A program made the position numbers and the translations under genes. Under the pieces are notes generated by a model that saw only the letters and a program-made list of their open reading frames with translations, did no database searches and had not been told where the DNA came from. 64,000 nt of DNA, taken from positions 1 to 64,000 of the forward strand of contig NZ_JAJJPA010000014.1 of assembly GCF_020907985.1 (NCBI RefSeq). Direction: 5' to 3'. The DNA is from Kitasatospora humi. Lineage in GTDB: Bacteria; Actinomycetota; Actinomycetes; Streptomycetales; Streptomycetaceae. This document shows, one piece after another, positions 26,519-35,029 of this stretch; the first letter of the stretch is position 1, and each line of letters starts with the position of its first letter.

Positions 26519-27310
26519 TCAGTGCGCCTGGCCGGTGAGCAGCCCGGGGTGGACGCCCAGGCCCATCGAGGCGTCGATCACGGCGCCGTTCAGCAGGGTG
26601 GAGAGCGGGCCGGCCAGCCAGAAGATCAACTCGGCCACCTCGGCCGGGTCGATCAGCCGCCCGCGGGGCAGCCGGCGCACCAGCTCGGCCTGCGCGGTCG
26701 GGTCCAGCGCGTTGAGCGTGCTGGTCTCGAACATGCCGGTCTCGACGGCGCCGGGGCAGATCGCGAAGACGTCCACCGGCTCATGGGCGAGCTCGGCCGC
26801 GAGCTGCCGGGTGAAGTGGCCGATGGCGGCCTTGCTCATGCCGTCGGCCAGCCGGAAGCCGGGGAACTGCGACACTCCGCCGCCGACGCTGGAGACGTTG
26901 ACGATCTTGCCGCAGCCCTGCCCGATCAGCTGCGGCAGCAGTTTGCGGGTCAGCCAGAGCGGGCCGAGCGCATTGATCCGCAGCATCGCCTCGTCCCGTT
27001 CGTGCTGGCTCGGGCCGGCGTACCGGGCGACCGTGGCCGAGCCGACCGCGGCGTTGTTGACCAGCACGCAGACCGGACCGGGCAGCTCGTCGAGCAGCCG
27101 CTGGTGGTCGGCCCAGTCGCCCTGGTCGAAGGGGAAGGCCCGGACGGTGCCGGGCCCGTCGGCGTTGAGCTTCTCGGCCAGGACCGCGGCGCGGTCGGCC
27201 CCCAGCCGGTAGGTGAACCAGACGTTATCCCCGGCCTGCGCGAACCGTTCGACGCAGGCCGCGCCGATCCCTGCCGAACCCCCGGTGACGAGTACGTTGC
27301 GTGTCGACAT
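26519..27310 (-). CDS. Short-chain dehydrogenase/reductase-like protein with altered active site
   Basis: A 263-residue Rossmann protein. The nucleotide loop is TGGSAGIGAAC (9-19) and the structural NNAA motif is at 85-88. Ser140/141 lie in NVSS. In the catalytic YxxxK motif the Lys160 is kept, but the Tyr position is Asp156 (DGMSK), so ordinary hydride-transfer chemistry is doubtful. It may use another residue, catalyse a dehydratase or epimerase-like step, or serve as a non-enzymatic partner. It is the first gene of the minus-strand operon, with its promoter in the 166-base gap before the divergent DUF3039 gene. Confidence 0.83.
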   Translation of the reverse strand: MSTRNVLVTGGSAGIGAACVERFAQAGDNVWFTYRLGADRAAVLAEKLNADGPGTVRAFPFDQGDWADHQRLLDELPGPVCVLVNNAAVGSATVARYAGPSQHERDEAMLRINALGPLWLTRKLLPQLIGQGCGKIVNVSSVGGGVSQFPGFRLADGMSKAAIGHFTRQLAAELAHEPVDVFAICPGAVETGMFETSTLNALDPTAQAELVRRLPRGRLIDPAEVAELIFWLAGPLSTLLNGAVIDASMGLGVHPGLLTGQAH

Positions 27311-27476
27311 CTGCCGCCCTTTCCCGGAACGTTGGGCCGTCGTGGCAGCGCTGAGTGACGGGCTGTGCTGATGGTGTCCAATCCGGGCGGTGGCGACAAG
27401 GATCACGCCCACGGGGCCCGGGGCTTGGTGAAGTCGGGGGTCCGTTTGCCGGGCGGCCCCCATAGACTTGGCCCTC
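27311..27476. promoter_or_regulatory. Divergent promoter region, cassette operon / DUF3039 gene
   Basis: This 166-base gap must carry the promoter of the five-gene minus-strand operon and that of the DUF3039 gene. A TAGACT box at about 27463-27468, 9 bases before the DUF3039 ATG with no ribosome site, suggests a leaderless or near-leaderless transcript on the plus strand. Confidence 0.35.
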
Positions 27477-27761
27477 ATGAGCACTCTTGAGCCCGAGCGC
27501 GGCCTCGGTACCGGCACCCTGGTCGAGCCCGTCCCGCAGGTGTCCAACGGCGACGGTGACCACGAGCGCTTCGCGCACTACGTCCAGAAGGACAAGATCA
27601 TGGAGAGCGCGCTCTCCGGCTCCCCGGTGGTCGCGCTGTGCGGCAAGGTCTGGGTGCCCGGGCGCGACCCGAAGAAGTACCCGGTCTGCCCGATGTGCAA
27701 GGAGATCTACGACGGCATCGGGGCCGGCGGCGACAAGGGCGGCGACAACAAGGGCAAGTAG
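27477..27761 (+). CDS. DUF3039 domain protein
   Basis: A 94-residue protein belonging to the actinobacterial DUF3039 family. The core HERFAHYVQKDKIMESAL is followed by VVALCGKVWVPGRDPKKYPVCPMCKEIYD, in which Cys residues of ALCGK and CPMCKE probably bind a metal. The tail is Gly/Lys-rich. It is a small soluble protein of unknown function, conserved in streptomycetes. There is no convincing ribosome site, so translation may be leaderless. Confidence 0.88.
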   Translation: MSTLEPERGLGTGTLVEPVPQVSNGDGDHERFAHYVQKDKIMESALSGSPVVALCGKVWVPGRDPKKYPVCPMCKEIYDGIGAGGDKGGDNKGK

Positions 27762-28699
27762 GCCGGCCGGGCATCGGGCCCACGCGGGCCCGGGATAGGT
27801 CTGCACCGCCGGTGGTGCCGGGCGGGCTGCCCGCATGGAGCTGGTCCGTCCGCCGTCCGGCTCGACCCGCACCCCGCCCTGCCGCCCGGGCCGCACGGCA
27901 CGCCGGCCGGCGGTCCGGCACCGAAGCCGCCGGACGCCGGCTGCGCAGCGGGCCGAGTGCCGCCACCGGGCCCGCCCTGCCACCGGGCCGACGGATCGTG
28001 GTCGGGCCCGGGCGGCCCCCGCTCGCCCCGGCCGGACCGGCCCGGCCGGCGCGCACCGGGCCGCCCAGTGCTGCGCAGGCTGCCGGGCCCCGAGGCGTGC
28101 CGCCGGGCCCTGCCGCGCGCCGCACCGGCTGGGCGCCGCCAGGTCGAAACCGGACGAGCCGAGCGGCCGTCAGGTGACGGGCGCTCAGGCCGTCCGGCGG
28201 CCACCCCGTGCACCGAATCCGCCGACCCGGCCCGCGACGCCGACCTCCGGGCGTTCCCCCGTTCGGCTGCACTCGTCGACACCGCCCGGTCCGAGCTGCC
28301 CCGCGAACCGCCGGATCGGGACCGGCCGGACCGCGAGCGGCGGCTCGGCGGCCGACCGGCCCGGCTGGACGCGCTCGGCGCGGCCCACCGCCCGCCGACC
28401 GGGCCGCATCCGGGGCGGCGGCGACCCGGGGTGGTGGGCCGACCGCCGGGCGGGCCGCCGCCGGTGCGCTGACGCCCCGTCCGGCCGACGGGGAACCTCC
28501 GGGACCGCCGGCGCGTCAAGATCAGGTGGCGGGCGGCCTCCCTTCGGGCCCCTGCGGCTTCAGTTCGGCAGCGCGGGCCCGTACTCTACGGGCGGTACCG
28601 CGACCGCGGTGCGCGGCAGGCCGACCGGTGGGCGGCCGACCGGTACGGCTGGGCCCGACCCGAGCGCAGCCCAGGAGAGTGGAGCATGGTGGGACCCAG
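27762..28699. other. 938-base GC-rich region without a recognised gene
   Basis: The sequence is about 80% G/C and all frames are open in places. The translations are Arg/Pro/Ala-rich with no family resemblance. The most gene-like stretch is 27957-28472 on the plus strand (171 codons), but G/C at its third position is only around 87%, lower than in neighbouring genes, and it has no ribosome site. I regard it as non-coding or decayed. The last 60 bases hold the promoter and leader of the molybdenum hydroxylase operon. Confidence 0.4.
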
Positions 28700-28703
28700 G
28701 TGA
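28686..28703 (+). CDS. Possible 5-codon leader peptide MVGPR, coupled to the FAD subunit gene
   Basis: AGGAG at 28673-28677 is spaced 8 bases from an ATG at 28686 that reads Met-Val-Gly-Pro-Arg-stop. The TGA stop (28701-28703) overlaps the GTG (28700-28702) of the next gene, which has no good ribosome site of its own. This arrangement would couple the two. It may equally be chance. Confidence 0.3.
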   Translation: MVGPR

Positions 28704-29596
28704 ATCGGACGATCATGCTGCCGACCTCCCTGGCGGAGGCCGTCGAAGCCCTGGGCACCAGCCCCGCCGCCGTGCCGGTGGCGGGCGGCACGGACCTGAT
28801 GGAGGCGGTCAACGCCGGACGGCTGCGCCCCGCCGCGCTGCTCGGCCTCGGCCGGATCACCGAACTGCGCGGCTGGCGCTACGAGGACGGCGGCACCGCG
28901 GTGCTCGGCGCCGGCCTGACCCTGGCCCGGATGGACCGCCCCGACTTCGCCGCGCTGATCCCGGCACTGGCCGACGCGGCCCGCACCGCCGGCCCGCCGC
29001 AGACCCGCAACGTCGGCACCCTGGGCGGCAACATCGCCACCGCCGCGCCCACCGGCGACACGCTGCCGGTGCTCACCGCGCTGGAGGCGCAGGTGACCCT
29101 GGCCGGTGTCGGCGGCACCCGGGACGTGCCGGTCAGCCACCTGCTCACCGGCCTCGACCCGATCCGTCCGGGCGAACTGCTCACCTGGGTGCGGGTGCCG
29201 CTGCTGCACGCCCCCCAGGTGTTCCTCAAGGCCACCGGGCGCAGCGGTCCGGCCCGGGCCACCGCCTCGGTCGCCCTGGTGCTCGACCCGGCCCGGCGCG
29301 GGGTGCGCTGCGCGGTCGGCGCGGTGGCCCCGGTGCCGCTGCGGCCGCTGGAGGCGGAGGCCTGGGTGGCGGGCTGCATCGACTGGTCGGCGCGCGGCGA
29401 GGAGGGCGCCACGCCCATCGACCCGGCCGCGGCGGCCGCCTTCGGCGAGTACGTGGCCACCGCCTGCGTGCCGGACGGCTACGGCGCTGACGCGGCGTCG
29501 GGTCTGCCGCCCCAGGGGCCGACGGCGGCGGCCCTGGCGCTACGGCGTACCGTGGCGGTGCTGGCCCGCCGGGCGCTGGGGAGGGCACTGAAGTGA
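28700..29596 (+). CDS. Molybdenum hydroxylase FAD-binding subunit (xanthine dehydrogenase/CoxM family)
   Basis: A 298-residue FAD-binding subunit. Two flavin loops are present: AGGTDLM near residue 30 and TRNVGTLGGNIA near 103. A CO-dehydrogenase flavoprotein C-terminal domain follows. It passes electrons from the Fe-S subunit to NAD or another acceptor. It is the first of three overlapping genes for a xanthine dehydrogenase-type enzyme (FAD, 2Fe-2S and Mo subunits). The GTG at 28700 is the probable start, with ATG at 28715 as alternative. Its stop overlaps the GTG of the Fe-S subunit. Confidence 0.9.
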   Translation: MNRTIMLPTSLAEAVEALGTSPAAVPVAGGTDLMEAVNAGRLRPAALLGLGRITELRGWRYEDGGTAVLGAGLTLARMDRPDFAALIPALADAARTAGPPQTRNVGTLGGNIATAAPTGDTLPVLTALEAQVTLAGVGGTRDVPVSHLLTGLDPIRPGELLTWVRVPLLHAPQVFLKATGRSGPARATASVALVLDPARRGVRCAVGAVAPVPLRPLEAEAWVAGCIDWSARGEEGATPIDPAAAAAFGEYVATACVPDGYGADAASGLPPQGPTAAALALRRTVAVLARRALGRALK

Positions 29597-30879
29597 CGGC
29601 CGAGGGGATCGCCCAGATGGGCACCGAACCGACGATGCATCCCGCCCAGCCGGGCGACGGGCGGCCCACCGCCTCGTACACGCTTCGGGTGAACGGCTTC
29701 GAACGGCCGGTCACCGACGCCTGGATCGGCGAGAGCCTGCTGCACGTGCTGCGCGAGCGGCTCGGGCTGGCGGGCGCCAAGAACGGCTGCGAGCAGGGCG
29801 AGTGCGGGGCCTGCTCGGTGCAGGTGGACGGCCAGCTGGTGGCCGGCTGCCTGGTGCCGGCCGCACTCGCGGCGGACAGCGAGATCGCCACCGTGGAGGG
29901 CCTGTCGGCCGGCGGCGCGGTCAGCGACGTGCAGCAGGCGCTGGCCGACTCCGGGGCGGTGCAGTGCGGCTACTGCACGCCCGGCATGGCGATGGCGGTG
30001 CACGACCTGCTGCAGCGCAACCACCGGCCCAGCGAGATGGAGGCCCGCCAGGCGCTCTGCGGCAACCTGTGCCGGTGCACCGGGTACCGCAGTGCGCTGG
30101 CGGCCGTGCAGACCGTCGCGGACCAGCGGGCCGCGGCGGTGCTGGAGGCCGAGGCGGCCGCGGCGGCTGACGAGGCGTCGGCACCGTCCGCCGACACCGT
30201 GGCGCCGGCGGGTCAGGAGCAGGTGGCCGCCCAGCCGGAACCGCCGGCGCCGGAACCGGCCGGCGCGCAGGTGCTCGACCCGCCGGTGTACCAGGACGCC
30301 TGGAGCGGCACCGCGACCGCCGGCGAGGTGCCGGTCTTCGAGGCCGACGGCGACTGGATCGCCGCCGAGGAGGCGCTGCCCACCGCCGACGGCGGCGTCG
30401 GCACCGTCCCGGCCCAGGGCTACCCCGGCTACGACCCGGCGAGCTACGCCCAGGGCACCGGCTATGACGCGGCGTCCGGCTACGAGCCGACCCCCGCGCA
30501 CGGCACCGCCGTTCCGCCGTTCGACGCCACCCCGGCCCAGGGCACCCCGTACGAGCCGACCCCCGCGCACGGCACCGCCACCGCGCCGTACGACACCACC
30601 CCGGCCCAGGGCACCCCGTACGAGCCGACCCCCGCGCACGGCATCCCGCACCAGGGCGGCAGCTACCCGGCCGCCCCGCCCTACGCCGCCGGCCCGTACG
30701 CCCAGGCGCCCTACCCGGGCACCGCCTACGACCCGCTCGGCTACCAGGGCACCCCGGCCCACGGCGTCCCCGCGCCCGCCACCCCGTTCGACGGCACGGT
30801 CTACGAGACCGCGCCCGGCACGCCCGAGGCCGGCACCCCCGCCCACGGCCTCCTCCTCCCCGAGGACGACCGCGCATGA
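29593..30879 (+). CDS. Molybdenum hydroxylase 2Fe-2S subunit with long repetitive C-terminal tail
   Basis: A 428-residue protein. Residues 28-175 are a normal two-cluster 2Fe-2S subunit. The plant-type cluster uses Cys66, 71, 74 and 86 (CEQGECGAC). The second uses Cys125, 128, 160 and 162 (CGYC and CRC). Family members end near residue 160-175. This one adds about 250 residues rich in Ala, Pro, Gly, Thr and Tyr, with near-repeats of PAQGTPYEPTPAHGT. The tail has no predicted fold and its role is unknown. GTGA and ATGA overlaps couple it to both neighbours. Confidence 0.9.
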   Translation: MTAEGIAQMGTEPTMHPAQPGDGRPTASYTLRVNGFERPVTDAWIGESLLHVLRERLGLAGAKNGCEQGECGACSVQVDGQLVAGCLVPAALAADSEIATVEGLSAGGAVSDVQQALADSGAVQCGYCTPGMAMAVHDLLQRNHRPSEMEARQALCGNLCRCTGYRSALAAVQTVADQRAAAVLEAEAAAAADEASAPSADTVAPAGQEQVAAQPEPPAPEPAGAQVLDPPVYQDAWSGTATAGEVPVFEADGDWIAAEEALPTADGGVGTVPAQGYPGYDPASYAQGTGYDAASGYEPTPAHGTAVPPFDATPAQGTPYEPTPAHGTATAPYDTTPAQGTPYEPTPAHGIPHQGGSYPAAPPYAAGPYAQAPYPGTAYDPLGYQGTPAHGVPAPATPFDGTVYETAPGTPEAGTPAHGLLLPEDDRA

Positions 30880-33179
30880 CCGACCAGCTCGACCGCCCGG
30901 CCGAGAGCACCCCCGCCCCGGCCTACGGCCTGGGCAACTCGCCGCTGCGCACCGACGCGCTGCCCAAGGCGCTCGGCATCTACCCGTACGCCGCCGACCT
31001 ATGGGCGGAGGGGCTGCTCTGGGGCGCGGTGCTGCGCTCGCCGCACCCGCACGCCCGGATCGTCTCGATCGACACCTCGGCGGCGCTGGCGATCCCCGGG
31101 GTGCACGCCGTGGTGACCGCCGCCGACCTGCCCGCACAGCCGGTCGACGGGGGTACCGCCCCGCCGTCCGACCGGGGTGCGGAGCGCCCGGTGCTGGCCG
31201 CCGACGTGGTCCGCCACCACGGCGAACCGGTGGCCGCGGTCGCTGCCGACCACCCCGACACCGCCCGGCTGGCCGCCGCGTCGATCCTCGTCGAGTACCA
31301 GCTCCTGGAGCCGCTGACCGACCCGGAGCAGGCCTTCAACGGTCCTGCCCTCCATCCGAACGGCAATCTGCTGCGCCACCTGCCGCTGCGCCACGGCGAC
31401 CAGGAGGCGGTCGGCGAGGTGGTGGTCGAGGGGCTCTACCAGGTGGGGCGGCAGGACCCGGCGCCGATCGGCACCGAGGCGGGCCTGGCAGTGCCGCGGC
31501 CGGACGGCGGGGTCGAGCTGCACCTGTCCTCCACCGACCCGCACGGCGACCGGGACAGGGTGGCGGCGCGGCTCGGCCTGGAGCCGGACCGCGTGCGGCT
31601 GGTGGTCACCGGCGTGCCCGGGGCGACCGCGGACCGCGAGGAGCTCTCCTTCCAGGTGGTCCTGGCGCTGCTGGCGCTGCGCTCCGGGCGGCCGGTGAAG
31701 ATGGTGCTGACCCGCGAGGAGTCCTTCCAGGCGCACGGCGGCCGGCGCCCGGCGCTGCTGCGCTACCGCCACCACGCCGACGCCCAGGGCACGTTGGTCA
31801 AGGTGGAGGCGCAGATCCTGCTGGACGGCGGGGCCTACGCGGACGTCTCGGCCGAGGTGCTGGGCGCCGCCACCGCGTTCGCGGTCGGACCGTACGTCTG
31901 CCCGAACGTCGCGGTGGACGCCTGGGCGGTGCGCACCAACAACCCGCCGGCCGGCCGGATGCGCGGCGAGGGCGCGCTGCAGTCCTGCTTCGCGCACGAG
32001 TCGCAGATGGACCTGCTGGCCGCCCGGCTCGGCCTGGACCCGCTGGAGATCCGCCGCCGCAATGCGATGACCACCGGCGACTCGCTGCCCACCGGACAGG
32101 CCGTCACCTGCCCGGCCCCGGTCGGCACGCTGCTGGAGGCGCTCGACGAGGTGCCGCTGCCGGCGCTGCCGCTGGACGACCCGGACACCCCCTGGCTGCT
32201 GCCCGGCGGACCGGGCGGGGCCGGCGACCCGGCTGCGGTGCGGCGCGGCATCGGCTACTCGGTCGGCATGGTGCACATGCTGGGCGCGGAGGGCGCGGAC
32301 GAGGTCTCCACCGCCACCGTGCGGGTCAGCGGGGACCACGCCACGGTGATCTGCGCGGCGGTCGACGCCGGGCAGGGGTTCGCCACGCTGGCCCGGCAGA
32401 TCGTGCAGTCGGTGCTCGGGGTGAGCGAGGTCTACGTCGCGCCGGTGGACAGCGACCAGTCGATCGCCGGCCCGTCCGCCCGCGGGCGGCACACCTGGGT
32501 CTCCGGCGGGGCCGTGGAGAAGGCCGCGCTGATGGTCCGCCACCAGCTGCTGCAGCCGATCGCCGCGGACTTCGGCATGTCCGTGGAGCTGCTGTCGATC
32601 GCCGACGGCAAGATCACCTCTTACGACGGGGTGCTCGGCATGCCGGTCACCGAGGCGCTGGAGGGCAAGGAGCTGTGGGCCACCGCGCAGTGCCGCCCGC
32701 ACCCGACCGAGCCGCTGGACGAGGCCGGCCAGGGTGACGCCTTCGTCTCGATCGCCTTCTGCGCGATGCGTGCCGTGGTGGACGTGGACATCGAGCTGGG
32801 TGCCGTCCGGGTGGTCGACGTGACGGTGGCCCAGGACGTCGGCCGGGCCCTGAACCCGGGGCAGATCGAGGACCGGATCGAGGCGGCGGTGGCCCACGGG
32901 GTCGGCGCGGCCCTGCTGGAGGACCTGCGCACCACGGCCGGCGTGCCGCACGACCTCTCGCTCACCGGCTACCGGTTGCCCACCTCGCTGGACACCCCCG
33001 AGGTGCGGATCGCCACGCTGGTGGAGGAGCGCGACGTGGTCGCCACCTTCGGCGCCAAGGCGGTCAGCGCCGTCCCCGCCGTGGTGGCCCCGGCCGCCGT
33101 CGCCGCCGCCGTCCGCGCCGCCACCAACCTCCCGATCGGCCGCCTCCCGATCCCGCCGCAGGACGCGGTGGCGGGCTGA
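30876..33179 (+). CDS. Molybdenum hydroxylase large (Mo-cofactor) subunit
   Basis: A 767-residue molybdopterin-binding subunit of the xanthine dehydrogenase family, which hydroxylates an aldehyde or N-heterocycle using water. The N-terminal a/b-hammerhead domain contains LPKALGIYPYAADLW. Later conserved stretches include GGAYADVSAEV, the NNPPAGRMRGEGALQ cofactor segment and AQDVGRALNPGQIEDRIEA near the C-terminus. Length is at the short end for the family. With its two overlapping partners it forms a heterotrimer in the cytoplasm. The substrate cannot be read from sequence; purine is the default guess. Confidence 0.9.
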   Translation: MTDQLDRPAESTPAPAYGLGNSPLRTDALPKALGIYPYAADLWAEGLLWGAVLRSPHPHARIVSIDTSAALAIPGVHAVVTAADLPAQPVDGGTAPPSDRGAERPVLAADVVRHHGEPVAAVAADHPDTARLAAASILVEYQLLEPLTDPEQAFNGPALHPNGNLLRHLPLRHGDQEAVGEVVVEGLYQVGRQDPAPIGTEAGLAVPRPDGGVELHLSSTDPHGDRDRVAARLGLEPDRVRLVVTGVPGATADREELSFQVVLALLALRSGRPVKMVLTREESFQAHGGRRPALLRYRHHADAQGTLVKVEAQILLDGGAYADVSAEVLGAATAFAVGPYVCPNVAVDAWAVRTNNPPAGRMRGEGALQSCFAHESQMDLLAARLGLDPLEIRRRNAMTTGDSLPTGQAVTCPAPVGTLLEALDEVPLPALPLDDPDTPWLLPGGPGGAGDPAAVRRGIGYSVGMVHMLGAEGADEVSTATVRVSGDHATVICAAVDAGQGFATLARQIVQSVLGVSEVYVAPVDSDQSIAGPSARGRHTWVSGGAVEKAALMVRHQLLQPIAADFGMSVELLSIADGKITSYDGVLGMPVTEALEGKELWATAQCRPHPTEPLDEAGQGDAFVSIAFCAMRAVVDVDIELGAVRVVDVTVAQDVGRALNPGQIEDRIEAAVAHGVGAALLEDLRTTAGVPHDLSLTGYRLPTSLDTPEVRIATLVEERDVVATFGAKAVSAVPAVVAPAAVAAAVRAATNLPIGRLPIPPQDAVAG

Positions 33180-33226
33180 GCGGGCCGCTCGGGAGGCCCG
33201 TGTGCGGTGCGGGCCGAACGGGATCC

Positions 33227-33258
33227 ACCGGTCCCCGGCGGGATGCGCCGGGACCGGT
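33227..33258 (+). terminator. Terminator of the molybdenum hydroxylase operon
   Basis: A 13-bp stem with one bulged C and loop GGATG lies 47 bases after the stop. Confidence 0.65.
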
Positions 33259-33292
33259 GACCTCATGGATGCGGTGGTGCGGCCGGCAAGGG

Positions 33293-33364
33293 AGGCCGTG
33301 ACGGGAATCGAACCCGTGTACACCGCTTTGCAGGCGGTTCCCTGAGCCACTCGGGCACACGGCC
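33293..33364 (-). tRNA. tRNA-Cys (GCA)
   Basis: A 72-base cloverleaf on the minus strand. The acceptor GGCCGTG pairs with CACGGCC, with discriminator U. The anticodon stem ACCGC/GCGGT closes loop CTGCAAA with anticodon GCA. The T-arm CGGGTTCGATTCCCG is standard. CCA is not encoded. Confidence 0.95.
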
Positions 33365-33583
33365 GGGGGGACGGTCAGTCGGCGGGACGACAGGAGGGGG
33401 CGGTGCGGCGCATTCGCGCTGTCTCCTCTCCGCTCCCGTCGGCTTCCGCCGGTGAGCTCCGGCGGGGCCGGTGGGAAAGAGCTTAGGCGACACCCAGTGG
33501 GGTCGGTCAATGGCCGAATGTGACGGCCGCATGAAGTCCTAGGACCAAAGGGTCAGGAGCAAACCAAGCACACGCGACTTACC

Positions 33584-35014
33584 ATGGCAGTCATGACCGC
33601 GCCCGACTCCGCCCTGATCAGTCAGCTCACCCCGCCTGACCAGGGCGGAGTGCTGAGCGCCCGGTACCGCGCACTGACCCTGGGGATCGTGTCGGTGGTG
33701 CTGCTGCTGGCCTTCGAGGCGACCGCGGTGAACACCGCGATGCCGGTGGCGGCCCGCCAGCTGCACGGGGTGGGGCTCTACGCCTTCGCGTTCTCCGGCT
33801 ACTTCACCAGCACCCTGTTCGCCATGGTGCTCTCCGGCGAGTGGTGCGACCGGCGCGGGCCGGTGCTGCCGCTGTTCGCCGGGATCGGGGTGTTCGCCGG
33901 CGGGCTGGTGGTGGCCGGCACGGCGGCGGACATGTGGCTGTTCGTCAGCGGCCGGGCGATCCAGGGCCTGGGCGGCGGACTGGTGATCGTGGCGCTCTAC
34001 GTGGTGGTCGGGCGGGCCTTTCCGGAGCGGCTGCGGCCGGCCGTCTTCGCCGCCTTCTCGGCGGCCTGGGTGCTGCCGTCGATCGTCGGGCCGGTGGTCT
34101 CCGGGGCGGTCACCCAGCACCTGGGCTGGCGCTGGGTGTTCCTCGCCGTGCCGCTGCTGGTGGTGCTGCCGCTCGCCGTGATGGGACCTGCGCTGCGCCG
34201 GGCCGAGCGGGAGCAGCAGGCTCCGGCGGGCGGCGCGCTGAACCGGCGGCGGATCGGGTTCGCCGCGATGGCCGCGCTCGGCGCCGGACTGCTGCAGTGG
34301 GCGGGGGAGCGGCGCGACCCGGTGGCGCTGCTGCCCGCGCTGGTCGGGCTGGCGCTGCTGGTGCCCGCGGTGCTGCGACTGCTGCCGGTCGGCACCCTGC
34401 GGGCCGGGCGCGGGTTGCCGACCTTGATCCTGCTGCGCGGGGTGGCGTCCGGTTCGTTCTTCGCCGCGGAGGCGTTCATCCCGCTGATGATGGTGACGCA
34501 GCGCCATCTGTCGCCGACCATGGCGGGACTCACCCTGACCAGCGGCGGGCTCTCCTGGTCGCTCGGCTCCTGGCTGCAGGGCCGGCCCGGCGCCGACCGG
34601 CACCGCGAGCTGCTGATCCGGCTCGGTTTCGTGCTCACCGCGGTCGCCATCGCGGGCGCCGCCCTGGTGCTGCTGCCCGGCATGCCGACCTGGACGGCGG
34701 CGGTGGCCTGGGCCTTCGGCGGGATCGGGATGGGTCTGCTGATCGCCAGCATCAGCGTGCTGATGATGAAGCTCTCGCCGCCCGGGGCGGCCGGCGCCAA
34801 CTCGGCGTCGCTCCAGGTGTCCGACTCGCTCGGCACGGTGCTGCTGGTCGGCCTGGCCGGAGTGCTGTTCGCGGCGGGCGGCGGCGGCGCGGTCACGGCG
34901 GCCACCGCGGGTGCGGGCGTGCCCGGTGCGGCGTTCGGCACGATCTTCGTGGTGATGGCCGCGGTCGCGGTCGGTGGTGCGGCGCTGGCCGGCCGGGTGC
35001 GGCCGCGCGACTGA
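33584..35014 (+). CDS. MFS transporter, drug exporter-like
   Basis: A 476-residue integral membrane protein of the major facilitator superfamily, with about 12-14 hydrophobic spans. The loop after span 2 contains GEWCDRRGPVLPL, the motif-A position. A second conserved stretch, GRAIQGLGGGLVIVALYVVVG, matches motif C-like antiporter helices. It resembles proton-coupled multidrug exporters. No regulator or biosynthetic gene is adjacent, so the substrate is unknown. The ATG at 33584 has a weak ribosome site; an in-frame ATG at 33593 is possible. Confidence 0.85.
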   Translation: MAVMTAPDSALISQLTPPDQGGVLSARYRALTLGIVSVVLLLAFEATAVNTAMPVAARQLHGVGLYAFAFSGYFTSTLFAMVLSGEWCDRRGPVLPLFAGIGVFAGGLVVAGTAADMWLFVSGRAIQGLGGGLVIVALYVVVGRAFPERLRPAVFAAFSAAWVLPSIVGPVVSGAVTQHLGWRWVFLAVPLLVVLPLAVMGPALRRAEREQQAPAGGALNRRRIGFAAMAALGAGLLQWAGERRDPVALLPALVGLALLVPAVLRLLPVGTLRAGRGLPTLILLRGVASGSFFAAEAFIPLMMVTQRHLSPTMAGLTLTSGGLSWSLGSWLQGRPGADRHRELLIRLGFVLTAVAIAGAALVLLPGMPTWTAAVAWAFGGIGMGLLIASISVLMMKLSPPGAAGANSASLQVSDSLGTVLLVGLAGVLFAAGGGGAVTAATAGAGVPGAAFGTIFVVMAAVAVGGAALAGRVRPRD

Positions 35015-35029
35015 GCGCCCGTCGGGCCG

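Noticed and set aside
27835..29490. A 551-codon plus-strand frame
   Set aside because: Its second half is out of frame with the clear FAD-subunit gene and its first half is family-less and Arg/Pro-rich.
33293..33364. Mobile element attachment at tRNA-Cys
   Set aside because: No integrase or repeated tRNA end is found on either side.
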